Source of the DNA: an uncultured bacterium
GTDB lineage: Bacteria; Bacillota; Clostridia; Lachnospirales; Lachnospiraceae
Assembly (NCBI GenBank): GCA_947381965.1
Contig: CANCXX010000021.1
Location: 1-64,000 of the forward strand
Direction of reading: 5' to 3'
Length of the DNA stretch: 64,000 nucleotides
Shown: positions 25,935-34,164 of the stretch, piece after piece
Layout: every line of letters begins with the position of its first letter
Position numbering within the stretch: position 1 is the first letter of the stretch
Notes under the pieces: model-generated
Database searches by the model: none
The model's input: the letters and a program-made list of their open reading frames with translations, nothing else
Told to the model about the DNA's origin: nothing
Program-made: the position numbers and the translations under genes

Positions 25935-26327
25935 TTATTCATGTTTAAGGAGCCGTTCATATAAAAGGCCCACAACAAACCAGCCCGGAAAGTAGTCAAG
26001 ACGTATCCTTCCTTTAATGTGCCAGCGGCTGTGGCTGTAGTTCCAGGGACGTATATTGTATTCATCCAAAAGACTGCCAGTCAGATATTCTCCAGTAAAA
26101 AGGCAAAGGGAATAAATGCTCCCACGCAAAAAAATGGATGTATTTTTTAATAACTTAAATACAGGAGATAAAAGGCATACGCTGCCATAAATGGGAAACA
26201 TCCACAGGGAAGTCTGCCCTGTCAGATGTCTGTCCCGTTTCTGTAAGGAGCTAAGGGCAGTAAACAGTATTTCCAGGCACCAGCCAAGGAAGCCGCATTT
26301 TAGGAAGTTTTTAACAAATGTTTTCAT
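25935..26327 (-). CDS. CmpB-type putative ABC transporter membrane protein
   Basis: 130 residues with several hydrophobic segments and the family pattern GFLGWCLEILFTAL near the start and RWHIKGRIRLDYFPGWFVVGLLYE near the end, as in the putative ABC-transporter type IV (CmpB) Pfam family. No ATPase partner is adjacent and the transport label is untested. No Shine-Dalgarno site precedes the ATG. A TATACT box ends seven bases before the ATG, so translation may be from a leaderless mRNA. Divergent from folC. Confidence 0.65.
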   Translation of the reverse strand: MKTFVKNFLKCGFLGWCLEILFTALSSLQKRDRHLTGQTSLWMFPIYGSVCLLSPVFKLLKNTSIFLRGSIYSLCLFTGEYLTGSLLDEYNIRPWNYSHSRWHIKGRIRLDYFPGWFVVGLLYERLLKHE

Positions 26328-26380
26328 ATTAATCAGTATAAGAAAAAATACGGATATTATTCATATGAAAGGAAAAAAGC

Positions 26381-27730
26381 ATGAATGTTATGTCCTATGA
26401 GGAAGCCATGATATATGTGGAATCTCTGGGTAAGTACGGAAGTGTGCCAGGACTTGCCAATATGGAAAACTTATGTCGTAAATTGGGGCAGCCCCAGCGG
26501 GACCTTCAGTTTGTTCATATTGCAGGAACCAATGGAAAGGGTTCCACTCTAGCTTTCCTGTCTGAAATTTTAAAAGCAGCAGGGTACCGTACAGGGAGAT
26601 ATATTTCTCCCACGCTGTTTGAATACAGGGAAAGAATACAGATAAATGGCAGAAGCATTGGAAAAAAGGAGCTTTGCCGTAAAATTACCTTGATGAAAAA
26701 AATCTGTGATGAATTGGTAAGCGAAGGAGAGCCGCATCCAACAGCCTTTGAAATAGAAACGGCAATGGCATTTTTGTATTTTAAGGAGCAAAAGTGTCAG
26801 ATAGTGGTATTGGAGACAGGATTGGGAGGTCTTTTGGATGCAACCAATATTGTCACCAATACAGTGGCGGCGGTTTTTACCTCTATCAGTTTTGATCATA
26901 TGGCTGTTTTAGGTAAAACGCTGGGTGAAATTGCACAAAACAAGGCTGGGATAATGAAGCCGGGAGCTGTGGCGGTTGCTCTTAAGGGAGAGGAAGAGGT
27001 GATGGAAGCGCTTGCCCAAAAAGCCCAGGAACTTGGCATTCCCCTGATTATTGCAGATACGGAGGGAATATCTGGTATAAAGAGAAGCCTTGAAAGACAG
27101 CGGTTTTCTTATGAAGGATATAAAAATCTGGAAATTCATCTGACAGGGACTTATCAGACAGATAATGCGGCTCTTGCCATAAAGACAGCACAGCAGCTTA
27201 ACAAGGCGGGGGTTCGCATCCCGGATGAGGCGGTATACCAAGGGCTTTGGGAGGCTTTCTGGCCTGGCAGGTTTCAAATTCTGGACAAAAAACCTTATTT
27301 TATTGCAGACGGAGCCCATAACAGGGATGGGGTGAAGCAGCTGATAAGGTCAATCCGGTTTTATTTTACAAATAGAAGAATTGTATATATAATAGGTATG
27401 TTGAGGGATAAGGAGCATGAGGAAATGCTGAAAATAACCTGTCCTTTGGCAGAACAGATATTTACTGTGCCGACAAAGGGACCAAGGGGCTATTCTTCTT
27501 ATGATCTTGCGCTTTGTGCAAAGCAGTTTCACAAAAATGTAACGGCGATGGATAGTTTGGAGGAGGCGGTGGAGCTTGCTTACCTGATGGCGGATAAGAA
27601 CACAGTGATTGTTGCCTTTGGTTCCCTTTCTTATCTGGGAAGTCTTATAAAAACTGTGGAAAAGACTGTGGTGAAAAAGGGAAGAAAAGATAAAGGGAGA
27701 GATTTGCATGGTAGACAGAGGAAAGATTGA
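26381..27730 (+). CDS. folC: Folylpolyglutamate synthase / dihydrofolate synthase
   Basis: 449 residues, Mur-ligase fold. Motifs: [14 protein letters not shown] loop, [15 protein letters not shown] omega loop, [12 protein letters not shown], and the C-terminal [13 protein letters not shown]. It adds glutamate to dihydropteroate or to reduced folates. It opens the folate operon. AAAGGA precedes the start, and the 3' end overlaps folE by 23 bases, indicating coupled translation. Confidence 0.95.
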   Translation: MNVMSYEEAMIYVESLGKYGSVPGLANMENLCRKLGQPQRDLQFVHIAGTNGKGSTLAFLSEILKAAGYRTGRYISPTLFEYRERIQINGRSIGKKELCRKITLMKKICDELVSEGEPHPTAFEIETAMAFLYFKEQKCQIVVLETGLGGLLDATNIVTNTVAAVFTSISFDHMAVLGKTLGEIAQNKAGIMKPGAVAVALKGEEEVMEALAQKAQELGIPLIIADTEGISGIKRSLERQRFSYEGYKNLEIHLTGTYQTDNAALAIKTAQQLNKAGVRIPDEAVYQGLWEAFWPGRFQILDKKPYFIADGAHNRDGVKQLIRSIRFYFTNRRIVYIIGMLRDKEHEEMLKITCPLAEQIFTVPTKGPRGYSSYDLALCAKQFHKNVTAMDSLEEAVELAYLMADKNTVIVAFGSLSYLGSLIKTVEKTVVKKGRKDKGRDLHGRQRKD

Positions 27731-28265
27731 AGAGGCAGTCAGGCTTCTTCTGGAAGGCATTGGGGAAGATGCAGACAGGGAAGGTCTGAGGGATACGCCG
27801 GAGCGGGTGTCAAGAATGTATGAGGAAATTTTTGGAGGCATGGAAACTTCGGCAAAAGAGCATCTTTCAAAGACCTTTACGGCGGAAAACAATGAAATGA
27901 TTGTGGAAAAAGATATTCTTTTTCATTCCACCTGTGAACATCATATAATGCCTTTTTATGGAAAGGTACATATTGCCTATATTCCGGATGGAAAGGTTGT
28001 GGGGATCAGCAAACTTGCCCGTACGGTGGAGGTGTTTGCCAGAAGGCTTCAGATACAGGAAAAGATGACTGCTCAGATTGCAGATTCCATCATGGAAAAT
28101 TTAAACCCCAGAGGTGTAATGGTTATGGTGCAGGCGGAGCATATGTGTATGACTATGCGGGGGATAAAGAAACCGGGAAGCCGCACTGTGACGGTAGTTG
28201 CCAGAGGGGAATTTGAAACAAACAGTGAACTTAAAAATTTGTTTTTTAACATGGTAAACAGCTGA
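27708..28265 (+). CDS. folE: GTP cyclohydrolase I
   Basis: 185 residues. Converts GTP to 7,8-dihydroneopterin triphosphate, the first step of pterin synthesis. Zinc ligands are visible in [10 protein letters not shown] (Cys, His) and [10 protein letters not shown] (Cys). [24 protein letters not shown] start and the [15 protein letters not shown] block are standard. Ribosome site GGGAGA upstream inside folC. Second gene of the folate operon. Confidence 0.97.
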   Translation: MVDRGKIEEAVRLLLEGIGEDADREGLRDTPERVSRMYEEIFGGMETSAKEHLSKTFTAENNEMIVEKDILFHSTCEHHIMPFYGKVHIAYIPDGKVVGISKLARTVEVFARRLQIQEKMTAQIADSIMENLNPRGVMVMVQAEHMCMTMRGIKKPGSRTVTVVARGEFETNSELKNLFFNMVNS

Positions 28266-28295
28266 AGGAATACGGACATAAGGGAATACTGGCAA

Positions 28296-28778
28296 ATGGA
28301 ACGGGTAAACAGAATTTTATCAGATGGCATATATAAAAAATATCTGGAAAAAAATAATGAAATGGAGGCGGACAGGAAGTTTTGCCGCCATAATATGACA
28401 CACTTTTTGGATGTGGCGCGGATTGGGGCAATTTTAAATCAAAAGAAGACCTATGGGCAGGAGCAGGAAATTATTTATGCGGCGGCCCTGCTTCACGATA
28501 TTGGAAGGTGGAAGCAGTATGAGGATGGAACGCCCCATGAAAGGGCAGGAGCAGAGCTTTCAGCGCAGATATTGCTCCGGTGTGGATTTACAGAGAAAGA
28601 AAGCAAAACCATACAGACCGCCATTGGCAATCACAGAAATTCAGAAATAAAGGATGAAAAGTCTTTATCAGGACTTTTATACCGGGCAGATAAAATAAGC
28701 CGCCCCTGCTATTTATGTGAAATGGAAAAGGAGTGTAACTGGAAAGAAAAGAGAAAAAACCGGAAGCTGGAAATCTGA
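28296..28778 (+). CDS. HD-domain phosphohydrolase in folate operon
   Basis: 160 residues with the HD metal motif: RHNMTHFLDVARI (His), AALLHDIGRWKQYEDG (HD) and a late Asp in YRADKISR. The C-terminus is Cys-containing (CYLCEMEKECNW). Genes of this kind often sit between folE and folP in clostridia. A plausible role is removal of phosphate from dihydroneopterin triphosphate or its monophosphate, a step otherwise lacking an enzyme in this operon, but this is inference. Confidence 0.8.
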   Translation: MERVNRILSDGIYKKYLEKNNEMEADRKFCRHNMTHFLDVARIGAILNQKKTYGQEQEIIYAAALLHDIGRWKQYEDGTPHERAGAELSAQILLRCGFTEKESKTIQTAIGNHRNSEIKDEKSLSGLLYRADKISRPCYLCEMEKECNWKEKRKNRKLEI

Positions 28779-28869
28779 CAATTTAATCAGGCAGAGAAAT
28801 ACGCTGTGTTTCCATGTGGCAAAAACTGACGTATTGTAACCGGATATTGGAATGGGGAGGAAAAAGAGA

Positions 28870-29676
28870 ATGAAAATAGGCAGCCGTGAATTTGACACAA
28901 AAAACCATACTTATATTATGGGGATTCTTAATATGACACCAGACTCTTTTTCTGACGGCGGCAGATATAACCGTCTGGACGACGGGCTTTTCCGTGTGGA
29001 GGAAATGTTAGCTGAAGGAATGGACATACTGGATATCGGAGGGGAGTCTACAAGACCGGGATATACAATGCTCAGCGTTAAGGAAGAGATTGAGAGAGTG
29101 GTTCCTGTAATAGAGGCGGTGAAAAGCCGTTTTGATGTGCCGGTTTCGCTGGATACCTACAAGGCGGAAGTGGCAAGAGAAGGTCTAAGGGCAGGCGCAG
29201 ACCTGATTAATGATATCTGGGGGCTTAAATATGATCCGGATATGGCAGCGGCTATTGCAGGAGCTAATGTGCCTTGTGTATTGATGCACAATAGGAAGGA
29301 GGCCTGTTATAATAATTTTGTGGAGGATGTAATTAGTGATTTAAGAGAAACACTGGCAATTGCTCAAAAAGCTGGTATTGATTCTAATAAGATTATTCTG
29401 GATCCGGGAGTTGGATTTGGAAAAACTTATGAGCATAATCTTGAAATTATTCATTCTCTGGAAAAGCTTCAGGCATTAGGCTGTCCCTTACTTCTTGCGG
29501 CAAGCCGGAAATCAGTGGTGGGATTAACACTTGGACTGCCGGTTGGAGAAAGAGTGGAGGGAACATTAGTTACCACTGTTTTTGGGGTAATGAAAGGATG
29601 CTCTTTTGTGAGAGTACATGACATAAAGGAAAATGTCCGGGCAGTGAAAATGACGAAAGCGCTTCTTGGACTGTAA
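28870..29676 (+). CDS. folP: Dihydropteroate synthase
   Basis: 268 residues from the ATG at 28870, chosen because GGGGAGG (28854-28860) lies nine bases upstream. An ATG at 28852 falls just before that ribosome site. Condenses hydroxymethyl-dihydropterin diphosphate with p-aminobenzoate. This is the target of sulfonamides. TIM-barrel motifs: MGILNMTPDSFSDGG, DIGGESTRPGY, NDIWG, VLMHNR, DPGVGFGKT and AASRKS are all present and normal. Confidence 0.97.
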   Translation: MKIGSREFDTKNHTYIMGILNMTPDSFSDGGRYNRLDDGLFRVEEMLAEGMDILDIGGESTRPGYTMLSVKEEIERVVPVIEAVKSRFDVPVSLDTYKAEVAREGLRAGADLINDIWGLKYDPDMAAAIAGANVPCVLMHNRKEACYNNFVEDVISDLRETLAIAQKAGIDSNKIILDPGVGFGKTYEHNLEIIHSLEKLQALGCPLLLAASRKSVVGLTLGLPVGERVEGTLVTTVFGVMKGCSFVRVHDIKENVRAVKMTKALLGL

Positions 29677-29766
29677 GGTATTTAAGGATTGATACTTTTT
29701 ATAGAAGGGGATATAGGCAGGGATAAAGGAATTGAGTGTCGCAAAGACGGCATATGGAGGAAAAAG

Positions 29767-30645
29767 ATGGATCAGATAAAAATAGAAAACCTGCAGGTTT
29801 ACGCTGCTCACGGCGTTTTTTCAGAGGAAACAAGGAATGGGCAGATGTTTTTGATTGATGCGGTTTTATATGCCGATTTAAGGCCGGCTGGCATATCGGA
29901 CGAACTGACACAGTCTACCCATTACGGGGAGGTGTGTCAGTTTATCAGTCAGTATATGAGGGAGCATACGTATTTTTTAATAGAAGCGGCGGCGGAACAT
30001 CTGGCAAAAGAAATGCTGCTGCATTTTCCTCTGGTGGAGGAGCTTACACTTGAAATAAAAAAACCCCATGCACCCATTGGGCTTCCTTTTTCAAATGTGT
30101 CTGTGAGAATAGAACGGGGATGGAAACAGGCTTATCTGGGTATTGGCTCCAATATGGGAAACAAGCAGAAGTTTTTAGACAGGGCGCTTCTGGAAATCAG
30201 AAAACATCCGGAAATAAAAAATGTTAAGTGCTCGGAAATCATAACTACAGCGCCTTACGGCGGTGTGGATCAGGATAATTTTTTAAATGGCGCCATTGAG
30301 CTGAAAACACTTCTTACTCCATATGAATTGCTGGATTTTTTGCAGAGGCTTGAAAGGCAGGCGGGAAGAGAGAGGAAGATTCATTGGGGACCCCGGACTC
30401 TGGATCTGGATATTTTGTTTTATCAGGATTTTGTTTCCAATGATGTAAGGCTGATTGTGCCCCACCCGGATATGGCAAACAGAAGATTTGTGTTAGAGCC
30501 TTTAAATGAGCTGTGCCCCTGGCATTTTAATCCGGTTACGGGAAAAAGCGTAAGACAGATGCTTGTGGAACTGGAAGAAAGAAAAGATGGCGGGGAAGAG
30601 GGAGATAGTGGCCATGAAAAAAATGGAGAGGCATTTGAAAAATAA
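29767..30645 (+). CDS. folBK: Bifunctional dihydroneopterin aldolase / HPPK (FolB-FolK fusion)
   Basis: 292 residues from the ATG at 29767 behind GGAGG. Residues 1-118 are FolB (LQVYAAHGVFSEE, HYGEVCQF, KKPHAPIGLPFSNVSV). Residues 122-275 are FolK (AYLGIGSNMGNKQ, TAPYGGVDQDNFLN, WGPRTLDLDILFY, VPHPDMANRRFVL). The fused enzyme makes hydroxymethyl-dihydropterin and pyrophosphorylates it, passing product straight to FolP. The acidic, Gly-rich tail (KDGGEEGDSGHEKNGE) overlaps the next small gene. Confidence 0.96.
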   Translation: MDQIKIENLQVYAAHGVFSEETRNGQMFLIDAVLYADLRPAGISDELTQSTHYGEVCQFISQYMREHTYFLIEAAAEHLAKEMLLHFPLVEELTLEIKKPHAPIGLPFSNVSVRIERGWKQAYLGIGSNMGNKQKFLDRALLEIRKHPEIKNVKCSEIITTAPYGGVDQDNFLNGAIELKTLLTPYELLDFLQRLERQAGRERKIHWGPRTLDLDILFYQDFVSNDVRLIVPHPDMANRRFVLEPLNELCPWHFNPVTGKSVRQMLVELEERKDGGEEGDSGHEKNGEAFEK

Positions 30646-30811
30646 TTGTGAACAGTGTAATAACTATGTTTATGATGAAGACTATGAATGTTATACCTGT
30701 CAGATGGATCTTGATGAGGACGAGATGGCAGGCTTTCTGGCAGGAACCTTTTGGAATTGCCCGTATTACCGGCCAGGGGATGAATACCTGATTGTAAGGA
30801 AACAGATGTAG
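30614..30811 (+). CDS. DUF6472-like small cysteine-rich protein
   Basis: 65 residues from the ATG at 30614, with GAGGGAG nine bases upstream inside folBK. Conserved pattern NNCEQCNNYVYDEDYECYTC, a run of Asp/Glu, and FWNCPYYRPGDEYLIVRKQ. Five cysteines in CxxC...CxxC...C spacing suggest a zinc site. I recall this family (DUF6472) as a frequent clostridial small protein of unknown function. It overlaps folBK by 32 bases and is therefore part of the folate transcript. Confidence 0.75.
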   Translation: MKKMERHLKNNCEQCNNYVYDEDYECYTCQMDLDEDEMAGFLAGTFWNCPYYRPGDEYLIVRKQM

Positions 30812-30866
30812 AAAGAAAAGCGGTCATAACAGATATGCTGCAAAGAAGATAAAGAGGCGTGAGTCA

Positions 30867-30929
30867 ATGGATGGATTTGGCGAAAGGTTGGTTGATTCCA
30901 TCAAAAATCGTGCGGAACGCTTGAAATAA
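30867..30929 (+). CDS. Possible 20-residue amphipathic peptide
   Basis: A short reading frame, MDGFGERLVDSIKNRAERLK, follows GAGGCG (30855-30860) by six bases. Plotted as a helix, F4, L8, V9, I12, A16 and L19 fall on one face, with Arg, Lys, Asp and Glu on the other. It is followed by a weak hairpin and TTTTTT (about 30947-30976). The rest of the gap to murQ is AT-rich with only the murQ promoter. It may be a chance frame. Confidence 0.3.
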   Translation: MDGFGERLVDSIKNRAERLK

Positions 30930-31155
30930 AGGCTTTTGGCAGGCTTAACAGCTTACCGGAAGTCTTTTTTGTATGGGAAACGCTTCGGATGAAGGAGATG
31001 TATACCGTCACAGAAAGCGGTAAAGAAATACAAACTATAAAAAACTTGCACTAAAATATGGAAACACCAGAACAAAATATGGATAAATATACCAAAAAGT
31101 AAAATAAAATATTAATATAAAAACTGATAAATTGAAATATAATTTTAATAAATTG

Positions 31156-31184
31156 TTGACATTGCCCAATAATTGTAATACAAT
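31156..31184 (+). promoter_or_regulatory. Sigma-A promoter of the murQ transport operon
   Basis: TTGACA (31156-31161), 17-base spacer, TACAAT (31179-31184). About 40 bases separate it from the murQ start. No clear operator is recognised; the RpiR-family regulator at 38370 is the obvious candidate to act here. Confidence 0.85.
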
Positions 31185-31224
31185 ATCCATAAAAGAAAGG
31201 ATAAATGACAAAGTTGGTGAGTGT

Positions 31225-32169
31225 ATGGATGAATATTTAGCAAGTTTAATGACTGAAAAAGTGAATGAAGAAACGATGCAGATTGACCAGTGCGACACCA
31301 CCGGAATTTTGCGGATGATTAATCGCGAAGACTGCAAGGTTTCAGAGGCGGTAAGAAAAGAAATTCCTTATATCGCCCAGGCAGTGGATATGATTACAAA
31401 AGCGCTGCAAAATGGCGGCAGGCTGTTTTATTTCGGGGCTGGGACATCAGGCAGACTTGGGATTTTGGATGCCTCCGAGTGTCCGCCCACTTACGGTGTG
31501 GATCCGTCTCTGGTGCAGGGGTATATTGCAGGAGGGGATGTTGCGCTTCGCACTGCGGTGGAAGGCAGTGAGGACAGTGAGGAACTGGGAAGAAGCGAGG
31601 TAGATGCTCAGGGAGTGACGGACAAGGATGTTGTGGTTGGAATAACGGCAAGCGGAAGAACCCCTTATGTGCTGGGGGTTGTAAGGCAGGCAGCGCTTAT
31701 CGGGGCAGGTACTGTGGGAATTGCCACTAATCCAAATAATCTGTTGCAGGAAGAGGTGGATATCTGTATTACGCCGGTGGTTGGGCCGGAGGTAATTACC
31801 GGCTCTACCCGGATGAAATCGGGCACTGCCCAAAAGATGGTTTTAAATATGCTGACGACGGCCACAATGATACGGCTTGGTAAAGTTTATGGAAACCGTA
31901 TGGTAGATTTGAAGGCTTCCAATATCAAGCTGGTAGAGCGGGCCAAGAGGATATTCAGTGATGTGACGGGGGAACCGGAAACGGTGGCAGAGGAATATCT
32001 TGCGGCGGCAGGGATGGAAACAAAACTTGCAGTCATGATGTTTTATTCCGGGCTTAATTCGGAAAAAGCATCACAAATATTAAGAGAAAACCAGGGCAGC
32101 TTAAGACAGGCGCTTTCAACATTTTCGGGTGGGGAAAAACAGCAGAAAATGCAGATATCCCATATGTGA
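31225..32169 (+). CDS. murQ: N-acetylmuramic acid 6-phosphate etherase
   Basis: 314 residues from the ATG at 31225, where homologues begin. Only a weak GGTGAG precedes it. Cytosolic SIS-domain enzyme that removes the lactyl ether of MurNAc-6-phosphate to give GlcNAc-6-phosphate and lactate. Motifs: FYFGAGTSGRLGILDASECPPTYG with the catalytic Glu, the second acidic site in AVEGSEDSEELG, GITASGRTPYV and GSTRMKSGTAQK. First gene of the muropeptide salvage operon. Confidence 0.95.
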   Translation: MDEYLASLMTEKVNEETMQIDQCDTTGILRMINREDCKVSEAVRKEIPYIAQAVDMITKALQNGGRLFYFGAGTSGRLGILDASECPPTYGVDPSLVQGYIAGGDVALRTAVEGSEDSEELGRSEVDAQGVTDKDVVVGITASGRTPYVLGVVRQAALIGAGTVGIATNPNNLLQEEVDICITPVVGPEVITGSTRMKSGTAQKMVLNMLTTATMIRLGKVYGNRMVDLKASNIKLVERAKRIFSDVTGEPETVAEEYLAAAGMETKLAVMMFYSGLNSEKASQILRENQGSLRQALSTFSGGEKQQKMQISHM

Positions 32170-32185
32170 AAAGAGGGGGTTACAT

Positions 32186-33136
32186 ATGAAAGGAACAAAG
32201 GTAAAAGCAGGAAAAGGGAACCAAAAAGGAGGAGGAAAACTGGGAAGAGAAATGTGGAGGGCAAGATATGTATATATGCTGATTCTTCCAGTAATTATTT
32301 ACATGCTCCTTTTCCATTACTGGCCAATGTACTGGCTGAAAATGTCATTTTATGATTACAAAATTTTTAAGGGGTTTGAAGGAAGTGAATTTCTAGGACT
32401 GGAAAATTTCCAAAAGTTGTTTAAAATGAAGGATTTTTGGAAAATGATACGGAATGTGTTGGTGCTCAACCTATATTCTCTTTTGTTTTGTTTTCCGGCG
32501 CCTGTTATTCTGGCAATTATGTTAAATGAGCTTCGGGGTTCAAAGTTTAAGAAAATGGTGCAGACAGTTACCTACCTGCCTCACTTTATTTCAATGGTAG
32601 CATTTGTAGCGCTGATAACCACCTTTGTATCTCCTTCCACAGGAACAATGGGAAGTATTATGCGGGCCTTGGGGAAGGAACCCATTTATTTCCTTGGTGA
32701 TGAAAAGTACTTTCGGGCAATCTGTGTACTGTCCGGTATCTGGCAGGGGACAGGCTGGGGGGCGGTGGTTTACCTGTCAGCCCTTACATCCATAGATTCT
32801 AATCTTTATGAAGCGGCAATGGTGGATGGCGCTAACAGGTGGCAGCGGCTTTTAAATGTTACGCTTCCAGGTATCAGCACTACAATTATCATTATGCTGA
32901 TTTTAAAGGTGGGAACCATGGTGTCCGTTGATTTTGAGAAGGTTTATCTTCTGCAGAATTCTGCAAATCTTTCTGTTTCGGAGATGCTTCAGACATGGAT
33001 TTATAAGCGGGGACTGATTAAATACGATTATGGTATGGCGACGGCGGCGGGTCTGTTTAATTCTATTATAGCGATGGCGCTTGTGACGATATCGAATCAT
33101 TTCAGCAACAAGTATTCAGAGACAGGAATCTGGTAA
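32186..33136 (+). CDS. Sugar ABC transporter permease (LplB-like)
   Basis: 316 residues from the ATG at 32186 behind AGAGGGGG. Six membrane segments, beginning YMLILPVIIYMLLFHYWPMY, and the ABC coupling loop YEAAMVDGANRWQRLLNVTLPGI (EAA motif). Member of the CUT1 importer class close to LplB/YtcP. With the next permease and binding protein it forms an importer whose ATPase is not encoded here, so a shared MsmK-type ATPase elsewhere is expected. Context points to MurNAc or a muropeptide sugar as substrate. Confidence 0.9.
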   Translation: MKGTKVKAGKGNQKGGGKLGREMWRARYVYMLILPVIIYMLLFHYWPMYWLKMSFYDYKIFKGFEGSEFLGLENFQKLFKMKDFWKMIRNVLVLNLYSLLFCFPAPVILAIMLNELRGSKFKKMVQTVTYLPHFISMVAFVALITTFVSPSTGTMGSIMRALGKEPIYFLGDEKYFRAICVLSGIWQGTGWGAVVYLSALTSIDSNLYEAAMVDGANRWQRLLNVTLPGISTTIIIMLILKVGTMVSVDFEKVYLLQNSANLSVSEMLQTWIYKRGLIKYDYGMATAAGLFNSIIAMALVTISNHFSNKYSETGIW

Positions 33137-33189
33137 GGCGTCATGAAATGGCTCCAACTGCCAGTAAAGCAGAATGAGGGAGAAAGATA

Positions 33190-34104
33190 ATGGGCAAAGG
33201 AGAAAAGAATTTACAAGTAAAAAAGAAATGGAGAAAAAATGATATAACGGTTGAGGCAGTGCTGGTATTAATTTTTGCAGTAATTTGTGTCATGACCCTT
33301 TATCCAATTTTAAATGTACTGGCAATATCTTTAAGCGCGGATGGTTATGTGTTAAGGGGAGATGTGACATTTTATCCAAAGGAGCCAACGCTGGCCGCTT
33401 ATGGGGCAGTTTTGAAGAATAAACAGATACTGAGATCTTTTGGAAATTCAATATTTATTGCGGGCGTTGGATGCGTAGTCAGTCTTGGTGCGACCCTGCT
33501 TGCGGCTTACCCAATTGCATGCTGTCATTTTCCGGGGAAAAAACTGTATACGATATTTATTCTGCTTCCCATGTGGTTTAGCGCAGGTACCATTCCGGCT
33601 TATATGTGCATCAATAAGCTTGGGCTGGTAAACAGTTACTGGTCACTTATTTTAAGCGTTCTGGTGGTGCCGTATAATGTTTTGATTTTATCCAGTTTTC
33701 TTCAGGGAATACCTAAGGAAATTTTGGAATCGGCCAGAATAGACGGGGCAGGAGAAACCAGAATAATGGTGCAGATCATCCTGCCATTGTCAAAGGCATC
33801 TTTAGCTACGATTGGATTGTGGGTGATTGCGGGGCACTGGAATGATTATATGAAGCCTCTTATGTATATTACAGATTTTAATAAATTTACTTTACAGCAG
33901 GTTCTTCAAGATATTGTACTTAATGCAAATGCTGTGAAATATGAATTGGGAAATGCCACCACAGCAACTACTGCAGGTGCAGCGCTGGCAGACCAGCTGA
34001 AAAATGCGGTTTTGATTATATCCATGATACCAATGCTGGTCATCTACCCGTTTATTCAAAAATATTTTGTAAAAGGCGTTACACTTGGCGCTGTAAAAGG
34101 ATGA
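33190..34104 (+). CDS. Sugar ABC transporter permease (LplC-like)
   Basis: 304 residues with six membrane segments (VEAVLVLIFAVICVMTLYPILNVL first) and an EAA loop, LESARIDGAGETRIMVQIILPLS. It pairs with the permease at 32186. GAGGGAGAAAG precedes the ATG. The C-terminal IQKYFVKGVTLGAVKG ending is the standard one for this LplC/YtcP group. Confidence 0.9.
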   Translation: MGKGEKNLQVKKKWRKNDITVEAVLVLIFAVICVMTLYPILNVLAISLSADGYVLRGDVTFYPKEPTLAAYGAVLKNKQILRSFGNSIFIAGVGCVVSLGATLLAAYPIACCHFPGKKLYTIFILLPMWFSAGTIPAYMCINKLGLVNSYWSLILSVLVVPYNVLILSSFLQGIPKEILESARIDGAGETRIMVQIILPLSKASLATIGLWVIAGHWNDYMKPLMYITDFNKFTLQQVLQDIVLNANAVKYELGNATTATTAGAALADQLKNAVLIISMIPMLVIYPFIQKYFVKGVTLGAVKG

Positions 34105-34164
34105 CATTTGGCGGCATAACCCGTCTGGTGTATAGATTGGCATAAAAAGAAGGAGGAAACTATT

